Shown piece after piece: positions 1 to 5,360 of a stretch of DNA of 5,360 nt. The notes under the pieces were generated by a model. That model worked only from the letters and a program-made list of their open reading frames with translations. It did not search any database and was not told where the DNA came from. The stretch lies in contig CAWUUY010000354.1 of assembly GCA_963924885.1 (NCBI GenBank), positions 1-5,360 on the forward strand, in the 5' to 3' direction. This stretch comes from UBA5216 sp963924885 (GTDB lineage Bacteria; Pseudomonadota; Gammaproteobacteria; Burkholderiales; SG8-41). The translations under genes and the position numbers were made by a program. Every line of letters begins with the position of its first letter. Positions within the stretch are counted from its first letter, which is position 1.

Positions 1-681
1 GCCATCAACCCGAGCATGCGCTCGAAAATGCCCTACGACACCTTCCGCGATTTCGCTTTTATCTCGCAGTTGGCGAGCGGGCAATTCATGATGGCCTGCC
101 ATCCCAACGTGCCGGTGAAAAACGTCAAGGAGTTGCTCGCGTTGGCCCGCGCGCGCCCCGGCCAGTTGAGCTACGGCACCTCCGGATCGGGCGGCATCAA
201 TCACCTGGCGGGCGAGCTGCTGCAATCGATGTCGGGTATCAAATGGCTGCACATCCCGTTCAAGGGTGCAGGCCCGGCGATGATCGCGGCGATGGGTGGC
301 GAAGTGGAGTTCGCCATAGGCAGCACCATCGGCATGGTGGGACACGTTAAAAGCGGTAGGCTGCGCGGCATTGCCGTCACCGGCACACAACGTTTCGCCG
401 AGCTGCCGAACGTGATGACCGTCGCCGAATCCGGCGTGCCCGGCTACAGCGTCACCGGCTGGTATGGCCTGTATGCGCCCGCCGGCACGCCACAGGATCT
501 CGTGCGCAAGCTGCACGAAGAATCACGCCGTGCACTAAGCAGCCCCGAGATCAAGGACAAGCTCGTGAAGGCCGGCAATGACCCGACTGGCACTCCGCCG
601 GCGGAATTCGCCGTGTTTGTGCGCGCGGAATACGACAAGTGGGCGAAGGTCATCAAGCAGGCTAATCTGAAAATAGACTGA
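1..681 (+). CDS. Bug/TctC-family tripartite tricarboxylate transporter substrate-binding protein, 5'-truncated by window edge
   Basis: This is the C-terminal 226 residues of a periplasmic solute-binding protein of the Bug (TctC) family. Such proteins capture carboxylates or other small organic solutes for tripartite tricarboxylate transporters or for sensing. The frame is open from base 1, so the true start lies outside the window; about 95-100 residues, including the signal peptide, should be missing compared with the usual ~320. Family signatures visible are the KMPYDTFRDF segment near the start, PGQLSYGTSGSG followed by HLAGELL, HIPFKGAGPAM, the GGEVEFAIG strand and the late GWYGLYAPAGTP segment. 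The ATG at 16 is internal and should not be taken as the start. The gene ends in TGA 13 nt before the next Bug gene, so the two probably share a transcript. The ligand cannot be read from the sequence. Family assignment is secure. Confidence 0.93.
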   Translation, partial: AINPSMRSKMPYDTFRDFAFISQLASGQFMMACHPNVPVKNVKELLALARARPGQLSYGTSGSGGINHLAGELLQSMSGIKWLHIPFKGAGPAMIAAMGGEVEFAIGSTIGMVGHVKSGRLRGIAVTGTQRFAELPNVMTVAESGVPGYSVTGWYGLYAPAGTPQDLVRKLHEESRRALSSPEIKDKLVKAGNDPTGTPPAEFAVFVRAEYDKWAKVIKQANLKID

Positions 682-685
682 GGAG
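681..685 (+). promoter_or_regulatory. Ribosome binding site for the second Bug gene
   Basis: AGGAG, overlapping the last base of the upstream TGA stop, lies 9 nt before ATG 695. It fixes the start of the second Bug gene. It also suggests that the two genes are translated from one mRNA. Confidence 0.75.
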
Positions 686-694
686 ATCACGCGT

Positions 695-1663
695 ATGCCG
701 GCAATAAAAATCCTGATGGCGGCGGCGTTGGCTGCGGTGAGTGCCGGCACGGCCTTCGCGCAACCCTACCCGTCAAAACCTGTGCGCTACATCGTGCCAT
801 TCCCCGCCGGCGCATCGCCCGACATCGTGGGCCGCCTGATGGGCGACCGGCTCAGTCGCATCTGGGGCCAGCAGGTGGTGGTGGACAACCGCGCGGGCGC
901 GGGCGGCACGGTGGGCGCGAGCATTGCCGCGCGCGCCGCACCCGATGGCTACACACTGTTTCAATGCAACATCGCGTCGAACGCGATTGCGTCCTCGCTG
1001 TATGCCAAGCTGCCCTACGATCCGCCGCGTGATTTTGATGCGATCAGCCGCATCGGCACCACGGCCAGCGTGATCGTGGTGCATCCCGCCGTGCCGGTGA
1101 ACACCGTCGCGGAATTCATCTCCCATGCGCGGGCCAATCCCGGCAAATTGAGCTATGGCTCGTCGGGCGCGGGTACCTCGCCGCATTTGGGCATGGAGTT
1201 GTTCAAGACCATGACCAAGACCGACGTGGTACACATCGCCTACAAAGGCGCGCCGCAGGCGCTGGCCGATCTGATCGGCGGGCAAGTGCCGGTCGCGATT
1301 TCGAATATTCCCGCGTATCTGCCGGCGATACACACGGGCCGGGCACGCGCGATCGCGGTCACCAGCCTGAAACGCGCGTCGCAATTGCCGCAGACGCCAA
1401 CGATGGACGAGGCCGGGCTGAAAGGCTTCGAGGTCACCTCGTGGTACGGCGTGTGCTCACCGTCGGGCGCGCCCGCGCCACTGCTGAACAAACTGCACGC
1501 GGACGTGAGCAAAGTGCTGCTGGCGCAGGACGTGAATCAGCGCATGACCGAAATGGTGATCGAATCCGGGCCAACCAGCCGCGAGGAGTTCGTTGCCTTC
1601 ATGCGTAGTGAAACCGTGCGCTGGGCGCAGGTGGCGAAGGGCGCGGGGCTGAAACCGCAGTGA
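695..1663 (+). CDS. Bug/TctC-family tripartite tricarboxylate transporter substrate-binding protein, complete
   Basis: This is a complete 322-residue periplasmic solute-binding protein, the normal length for the Bug family. Residues 1-22 form a Sec signal peptide: Lys5, a hydrophobic Ala/Leu stretch and an AFA-QP cleavage site after Ala22. Next come the ligand-site loop PFPAGASPDIVGR (35-47) and VVDNRAGAGG (62-71), both typical of the family. The segments KLPYDPPRDF, PGKLSYGSSGAGTSPHLGMELF, VHIAYKGAPQAL and IGGQVPVAI follow in the expected order. It is a diverged paralog of the truncated protein just upstream (for example LSYGSSGAG against LSYGTSGSG), which points to an old tandem duplication. 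The start is supported by the Shine-Dalgarno sequence at 681-685 and by the signal peptide. No TctA or TctB membrane subunit is present here; many Bug proteins are encoded away from a transporter. The substrate is unknown. Confidence 0.96.
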   Translation: MPAIKILMAAALAAVSAGTAFAQPYPSKPVRYIVPFPAGASPDIVGRLMGDRLSRIWGQQVVVDNRAGAGGTVGASIAARAAPDGYTLFQCNIASNAIASSLYAKLPYDPPRDFDAISRIGTTASVIVVHPAVPVNTVAEFISHARANPGKLSYGSSGAGTSPHLGMELFKTMTKTDVVHIAYKGAPQALADLIGGQVPVAISNIPAYLPAIHTGRARAIAVTSLKRASQLPQTPTMDEAGLKGFEVTSWYGVCSPSGAPAPLLNKLHADVSKVLLAQDVNQRMTEMVIESGPTSREEFVAFMRSETVRWAQVAKGAGLKPQ

Positions 1664-1721
1664 CCCCAGTGAGACCACGGTAATTCACATATTGGCAATG
1701 GCAATGTTTTAGGCCATTCGG

Positions 1722-1825
1722 CGTAGGATACCGGTGAGCGAAGCGAACCGCATCGCTCACGTGCCGGCAAATTGGACTTAGTGCGGACTCGACCGATGCA
1801 GTTCCTTCGTCACCAGCATCCTACG
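1722..1825. repeat. Degenerate intergenic palindromic (REP-like) element
   Basis: This noncoding stretch between the second Bug gene and the CoA-transferase contains nested inverted repeats. GTGAGCG (1734-1740) pairs perfectly with CGCTCAC (1754-1760). An alternative, overlapping pairing joins GATACCGGT (1727-1735) to ACCGCATC (1747-1754), imperfectly, across the loop GAGCGAAGCGA. A distant perfect 8-bp pair, CGTAGGAT (1722-1729) and ATCCTACG (1818-1825), brackets about 104 bp. The string GTAGGAT followed by GTGAGCGAAGCGA resembles widespread intergenic palindromes of proteobacteria. That family assignment comes from memory of the pattern and has not been searched. No T-tract follows the hairpin, so an intrinsic terminator is not evident. 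I see no convincing sigma-70 promoter in 1664-1926. Confidence 0.5.
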
Positions 1826-1912
1826 TCCACGCGTTGCACGTGTAGCGCGTTCCGCCATGAATCGCTCTTTTCCGCGCGCCGTCGCCGGTGTAAGCTGCCG
1901 CACTGCTATTTC

Positions 1913-1918
1913 AGGGAG
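1913..1918 (+). promoter_or_regulatory. Ribosome binding site for the CoA-transferase
   Basis: AGGGAG ends 8 nt before ATG 1927, a normal Shine-Dalgarno distance. A second purine run, AAGGA at 1921-1925, is only 1 nt from the ATG and is too close to be the main site. This supports 1927 as the start codon. Confidence 0.7.
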
Positions 1919-1926
1919 AGAAGGAT

Positions 1927-4506
1927 ATGACAAGCACCACGCGTGCGGGATCGCTTGCGGGCATCCGCGTGATTGAGTTGGCCGATGAGCAGGCGGAATA
2001 CTGCGGACTGACCTTGGCCGGCCTCGGCGCCGAAGTCATCAAGATCGAGCCGCCCGGCGGCAATCCCACGCGCCGCATCGGGCCGTTTTACCAGGACAAG
2101 AATGATCCCGAAGGCTCGTTGTTTTTCTGGCAGTACAACCGCGGCAAGCGTTCGCTGGTGCTGGATGTCCAGCAGGAGAAAGACCGCGCCAAATTTCGCG
2201 AGCTGGTGGCCGGCGCCGACATCCTGCTGGAATCCACGCCCAAGGGCGGGCTCACCCAATGGGGTTTGCATGCGGCCGATCTGAACCAGGCATTTCCCAA
2301 GCTGATACACGCGCGCGTCACGCCGTTTGGCGACAGCGGCCCGTGGACGGATTTCAAGGCATCGGATTTGATCCACCTCGCCCTCGGTGGCGTGATGATG
2401 AATTGCGGCTACGACCCCGCGCCCGGCGGCCAATATGATCTGCCGCCGATCGCGCCGCAGATGTGGCACGCCTATCACATCGCCGGTGAACAGCTCACCA
2501 TGGCGATCATGGCGGCGATGCTGTATCGCTTTCGCACCGGACAGGGACAACGGGTGTCGTGCGCGATTCACGAGGCGGTAGCGAAATCCACCGAGGTGGA
2601 TCTGATGACGTGGGTGATGCGCCGCGCACTGGTGCAGCGCCAAACCTGCCGTCACGCGCGCGAAGGCGTTTCGCCGGCGCCCACCATCGTGCACACCAAG
2701 GATGGCCGCTGGGTGATGGCGAGCCTCGGCAACCGCCCGGACGACGGGCAAAAACTGATTGCCCTGCTGGATAAATACGGCATGGCGGCGGGTTACTCGG
2801 CGGACAGCACAGCCAAGCCCAAGAGCGGACGCTTCGTGCCCGGCACCGGGCCGGTCGCCAACAGCCGCGACGATGGCATGGAGGCGGTGCAACGCTTTGT
2901 GCGTTCGTTCACTTATGACAATATTCCGTGGCGCGAGGCTCAGGAGGTGGGCTTGCTGGTCGCCCCGCTGCGCAAGCCGCACGAAAACGCCATCGATCCG
3001 CACTGGATCAAGCGCAAAAGCGTTACCGACGTGCCGCACCCGGAGTTGGGCAAGTCATTCCGCTACGCCACCAGCAAATGGATCAGCACCGCGAATGACT
3101 GGACCGTGGGCCGCCGCGCGCCGCTGCTGAATGAAGATGCGGCGGCCGTGAGTGTCACGCCACCGAAACGTGAGTATCCGGTGATCGACGCCAACGCGCA
3201 CGTCGATGCAAAAGAGCCGCCGTCCAAACGCGGCAAGCCGTTTCCGCTGCACGGCATACGCATTCTCGATTTCACCTGGTTCCTCGCGTCGGCGGGCGGC
3301 ACGCGGTTTTTGAGCGCGTTCGGCGCGGAGAGCATCAAGGTCGAACTCAAAAGCCACCCGGATACACGCCTCGCCGCGATGGCGCCGGTGGGCGGACGCG
3401 AAGCGCGCGATAAAGCGACCGCACCGCTGCCCGGAGTGACCGACACCAATATGGGCGGGCAATTCAACAACAAAAATCCCGGCAAGCGCGGTATCTCGCT
3501 CAACGTGCGCCATCCGAAAGGTTTGGAAATTGCCAAACGTCTGGTAGCTATGTCAGACATCGTCGCGGAAGGTTTTTCGCCCGGTGTGCTCGACAACTGG
3601 GGCTTGGGCTACGACGTGCTGCGCCAGATCAAGCCCGACATCATCTACGTGCAGCAGTCGGGCATGGGCGCGCAAGGCACCTACGGGCGCTTTCGTACCG
3701 TGGGGCCGATCGCCAATGCGTTCGCGGGATTGTCGGAAATGTCGGGCCTACCCGAACCGGCGATGCCCGCGGGCTGGGGTTACTCGTATCTCGACTGGAT
3801 GGGCGCGTACAGCTTCGCGCTCGCCATGCTGAGCGCGCTGTTCCATCGCAACCGCACCGGCGAAGGTCAATGGATCGACGCCTCGCAAACGGAGGTCGGC
3901 TTGTTCATCAACGGCCCGGCGATCCTCGACTGGTCGGCCAACGGGCGCATTTGGACGCGCATCGGCAACCGCTCGCCCTACAAAGCCGCCGCGCCGCACA
4001 ATGTGTATCAGTGCGCGGGCAACGACCGCTGGATCGCCATCGCGTGTTTCAGTGACGCAGAGTGGCGCGACCTCGCCAAAGTCGCGGGCCATCCTGAATG
4101 GACGACCGATGAGCGCTTCAGCACGCTCGCCGGGCGCATGGCGAATCAGGAAGCGCTCGATAAACTGATTGCCGCCTGGACGCAATCGCGCGACGCCTAC
4201 GACACCATGCACGCGCTGCAAAAAACCGACGTGCCGGCGGGCGTGTGCCAGAATGCGGGCGACCGTTGCGACAGCGATCCGCAATTGAAAGCACTCGAAT
4301 GGCTGACCGAAATCACCGGCACCAAAATCGGGCGCTGGCCCATCGCCGAAGTGCCAATCAAGCTCGCCGCCAGCCCCGCCTACATCGGTGGCCGCATCGA
4401 CCGCGGCGCGCCGTGCTATGCCGAGGACAACGAATACGTGTATGGTGAGCTGCTGGGAATGTCCAAGCAGGAAATCGCCGCGCTGGACGCGGATGGGGTG
4501 TTTTAA
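1927..4506 (+). CDS. Fused tandem class III CoA-transferase (CaiB/BaiF/Frc family), two domains
   Basis: This 859-residue cytoplasmic protein has two complete family III CoA-transferase modules, each near the usual ~400 residues. Family members move CoA between carboxylic acids through an aspartyl-CoA thioester. Domain 1 (about 8-404) starts LAGIRVIEL, has GLGAEVIKIEPPGG, NRGKRSLVLD and RTGQGQ (203-208), and ends with RRAPLLNED. A polar linker (about 405-440) leads to domain 2 (about 441-859). Domain 2 starts LHGIRILDF, has NPGKRGISLN, GLGYDVLRQIKPDIIYV and RTGEGQ (643-648), and ends with the family tail LLGMSKQEIAALDADGVF. Counting back from the TGxGQ motifs, the catalytic Asp position is Asp623 in domain 2 but Tyr183 in domain 1, with no Asp closer than Asp171. 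So only the second half is likely to carry the covalent intermediate. The benzylsuccinate CoA-transferase BbsE/BbsF pair is a known two-subunit parallel, as I recall it. The substrate is unknown. The gene ends in TAA, 37 nt before the selenoprotein candidate. Confidence 0.95.
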   Translation: MTSTTRAGSLAGIRVIELADEQAEYCGLTLAGLGAEVIKIEPPGGNPTRRIGPFYQDKNDPEGSLFFWQYNRGKRSLVLDVQQEKDRAKFRELVAGADILLESTPKGGLTQWGLHAADLNQAFPKLIHARVTPFGDSGPWTDFKASDLIHLALGGVMMNCGYDPAPGGQYDLPPIAPQMWHAYHIAGEQLTMAIMAAMLYRFRTGQGQRVSCAIHEAVAKSTEVDLMTWVMRRALVQRQTCRHAREGVSPAPTIVHTKDGRWVMASLGNRPDDGQKLIALLDKYGMAAGYSADSTAKPKSGRFVPGTGPVANSRDDGMEAVQRFVRSFTYDNIPWREAQEVGLLVAPLRKPHENAIDPHWIKRKSVTDVPHPELGKSFRYATSKWISTANDWTVGRRAPLLNEDAAAVSVTPPKREYPVIDANAHVDAKEPPSKRGKPFPLHGIRILDFTWFLASAGGTRFLSAFGAESIKVELKSHPDTRLAAMAPVGGREARDKATAPLPGVTDTNMGGQFNNKNPGKRGISLNVRHPKGLEIAKRLVAMSDIVAEGFSPGVLDNWGLGYDVLRQIKPDIIYVQQSGMGAQGTYGRFRTVGPIANAFAGLSEMSGLPEPAMPAGWGYSYLDWMGAYSFALAMLSALFHRNRTGEGQWIDASQTEVGLFINGPAILDWSANGRIWTRIGNRSPYKAAAPHNVYQCAGNDRWIAIACFSDAEWRDLAKVAGHPEWTTDERFSTLAGRMANQEALDKLIAAWTQSRDAYDTMHALQKTDVPAGVCQNAGDRCDSDPQLKALEWLTEITGTKIGRWPIAEVPIKLAASPAYIGGRIDRGAPCYAEDNEYVYGELLGMSKQEIAALDADGVF

Positions 4507-4530
4507 GCTGAACCGAACCGCAGATATCTA

Positions 4531-4538
4531 AAAGGAAA
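4531..4538 (+). promoter_or_regulatory. Ribosome binding site that fixes the upstream start of the selenoprotein candidate
   Basis: AAAGGAAA (core AGGA at 4533-4536) lies 7 nt before ATG 4544. The alternative in-frame starts downstream of the TGA (GTG 4634, ATG 4640) are preceded by CGAAAAACG and GGTGTGGAT, with no Shine-Dalgarno match. This argues that translation begins upstream of the TGA and must pass through it. Confidence 0.75.
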
Positions 4539-4543
4539 CCAAT

Positions 4544-5320
4544 ATGCAAATCGCCGAAGACAAGTTCATGTACTTCACCCAACCGGGATGAAGTAGCTGC
4601 CTCAGAACGAAAGAGTTTCTTTCGAAAAACGGTGTGGATATGGTGGTGATCGACGTGCTGAACGACGCCGGTGGCCGTGAGTTGTTGCTGAACAAATACG
4701 GCATACGCAAGGTGCCGGTGCTGGCCAAGGGCGATCAATACGCCATGGGTCAGATGCTGGATCCGTTTGCGAAACTGGCGGGCCTGCCGATGCCGGGCGC
4801 GGATGGCTTGTCGCCGGAACAGCTCTACAAAAAATACGAAATGGTGTTTGCCGCAGGGCAGCGTTTTGCGCGGCAGTTTCCCGCGGATCGCTTTCGCGAG
4901 CGCGTGATCCCGCACCGCGAGCGCGAAATCCGCACGCTGTGTTATCACGTGTTTCGCATCGGCGAAGCTTTTCTCGAAACCTGGAACGGTGCGGAATACG
5001 CGGCCAAAATCGCCGACAATGAACCGCCGGATTCAATGGTGAGCGGCAAGGACGTGTCGCGCTACGGCGCGGGCGTGTGGAAACAATACGAGGCGTGGTG
5101 GTGCGGGCTTAACGAGGGTGACCGCGCGATGTCAAAAACGCTGAAAACCTATTACGGCGACACCGGGGCGCACAAGGTGTTTGAACGCGTGGCCTGGCAT
5201 TCGGCGCAGCACTGCCGGCAGTTGGCGGCGGTGTTGGAACGTATGGAGGTCAAACCCGATACGCCGCTGACGCCCGCGGATTTAGCGGGGTTGCCGTTGC
5301 CTGAGCGGTTGTGGGAGTGA
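4544..5320 (+). CDS. Candidate selenoprotein: glutaredoxin-like domain (UxxC) fused to DinB-like domain
   Basis: Read from ATG 4544 with TGA 4589-4591 as selenocysteine, this encodes 258 residues and ends at TGA 5318-5320. Residues 1 to ~85 form a glutaredoxin/thioredoxin fold: strand FMYFTQPG, then Sec16-Ser-Ser-Cys19 in place of CxxC, helix RTKEFLSKNGV, strand DMVVIDVL, and the cis-Pro loop KVPVL (Pro58). Residues ~92-258 look like a DinB/YfiT-type four-helix bundle. The putative metal triad is intact: His135 (in CYHVFRIGEAFLE) and His219/His223 (in WHSAQHCRQL). DinB-fold relatives include metal-dependent thiol S-transferases, so a redox or thiol-transfer role is plausible but inferred. There is no signal peptide, so it is probably cytoplasmic. 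It lies 37 nt after the CoA-transferase and is probably co-transcribed. If Sec insertion does not occur, the alternative is a pseudogene or a sequencing error (TGC or TGT to TGA). Starting at GTG 4634 would remove the first strand and the active site. I am sure of the frame and both domains, and fairly sure of Sec. Confidence 0.82.
4589..4591 (+). other. In-frame UGA, predicted selenocysteine codon (Sec16)
   Basis: This TGA is in frame with ATG 4544 and with 242 sense codons after it. It occupies the first position of the redox motif (Gln-Pro-Gly-X-Ser-Ser-Cys), exactly where thioredoxin-fold families have Cys or Sec. TGA also ends three genes here (679-681, 1661-1663, 5318-5320) and Trp is written TGG, so a general UGA-to-Trp code is unlikely. 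Reading through requires SelB, tRNA-Sec and a SECIS. The SECIS candidate follows directly, but the machinery genes are outside the window. Confidence 0.78.
4592..4624 (+). promoter_or_regulatory. Putative bacterial SECIS element
   Basis: After the UGA come 16 nt, then a perfect 7-bp stem: CGAAAGA (4608-4614) and TCTTTCG (4618-4624), closing the loop GUU (4615-4617). If the closing A-U pair opens, the loop is AGUUU. The loop starts 22-23 nt after the UGA and has G in its first or second position, followed by U; bacterial SECIS elements usually show both properties. The stretch 4606-4630 has only 8 G/C in 25 bases (32%) and uses AGA and CTT codons, unlike the CGC/CTG-rich surroundings. That suggests selection on the RNA. 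Against it, I see no bulged U in the 5' arm as in E. coli fdhF, and no strong lower helix. Confidence 0.65.
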
Positions 5321-5332
5321 TGCGCTTGAAAT

Positions 5333-5360
5333 TGTAGGTTGGCGCTGACGAAGGAAGCCC
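5333..5360. repeat. Truncated intergenic palindrome at the window end
   Basis: TGTAGGTTGG begins 12 nt after the selenoprotein stop codon. GGCGCT (5341-5346) can pair with AGCCC (5356-5360) if C5343 is bulged, around the loop GACGAAGGA. The pattern, GTAGGTTGG...GAAGCCC expected to continue with AAC, resembles common proteobacterial intergenic palindromes. It shares the GTAGG start and a GA(A)G-rich loop with the element at 1722-1825. The right arm is cut by the window, so the assignment is tentative. Confidence 0.4.

Noticed and set aside
1664..1720. Intrinsic terminator after the second Bug gene
   Set aside because: There is a short TTTT at 1707-1710, but the preceding pairing (CATATTG with CAATG) is weak and interrupted, so no terminator is called.
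1834..1862. Possible sigma-70 promoter, TTGCAC, 17 nt, ATGAAT, upstream of the CoA-transferase
   Set aside because: Each box matches only 3 of 6 consensus bases, which is not above chance in 263 nt.
1906..3039. Long open frame on the minus strand (377 codons) antisense to the CoA-transferase
   Set aside because: Its translation is rich in Arg, His and Ala with no recognisable domain, and the + strand in the same place encodes clear CoA-transferase motifs. It is a shadow of GC-rich codon usage. The other minus-strand frames look the same.
4589..4591. UGA read as Trp (alternative genetic code)
   Set aside because: TGA ends three other genes in the window and Trp is encoded by TGG many times. 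A Trp at this place would also destroy the redox motif.
4544..4591. Nonsense mutation making the gene a pseudogene
   Set aside because: It cannot be excluded from one sequence, but it is less likely. The only defect lies exactly on the redox Cys/Sec position, the remaining frame and key residues are intact, and a SECIS-like hairpin follows.
4608..4624. The 7-bp hairpin as an intrinsic terminator
   Set aside because: The stem is AT-rich, is followed by an A-run and not a T-tract, and lies inside the coding frame.

Overview
The window is GC-rich (roughly 60%) and every gene lies on the + strand. Two neighbouring solute-binding proteins of the Bug/TctC type suggest a betaproteobacterium of the Burkholderiales kind, possibly uncultured. 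This placement is an inference from gene content. No rRNA, tRNA, CRISPR array or intact insertion sequence is visible.

Layout. Positions 1-681 hold the 3' part of a Bug/TctC-family periplasmic substrate-binding protein. A complete paralog with a clear signal peptide follows 13 nt later (695-1663). A 263-nt intergenic stretch (1664-1926) carries a degenerate palindromic repeat and no confident promoter or terminator. Next is an 859-residue class III (CaiB/BaiF/Frc) CoA-transferase made of two fused tandem domains (1927-4506). The catalytic Asp is present only in the second domain. After 37 nt comes a gene for a glutaredoxin-like plus DinB-like fusion protein (4544-5320), interrupted by one in-frame TGA at 4589-4591. 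The last 28 bases (5333-5360) look like the start of another intergenic palindrome, cut by the window edge.

The most interesting result is that in-frame TGA. It falls on the first position of the redox motif of a thioredoxin-fold domain (PG-TGA-Ser-Ser-Cys, i.e. UxxC). It has a good Shine-Dalgarno sequence and ATG upstream and a long intact frame downstream. A perfect 7-bp stem with a GUU loop starts 16 nt after it, which fits a bacterial SECIS. I therefore read the gene as a candidate selenoprotein of 258 residues. Standard annotation would start it at GTG 4634 or ATG 4640 and lose the active site. The fused DinB-like domain keeps a His...HxxxH metal triad, so the protein joins a selenol/thiol redox module to a fold known for metal- and thiol-dependent transferases.

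How the genes may work together: the Bug proteins would capture a carboxylate or similar solute in the periplasm, and the CoA-transferase would activate a carboxylic acid in the cytoplasm. The selenoprotein is probably co-transcribed with the CoA-transferase, and its substrate is unknown. No transporter membrane subunits (TctA/TctB) and no Sec machinery (selA, selB, selC, selD) lie in the window, so the Sec reading depends on the rest of the genome.
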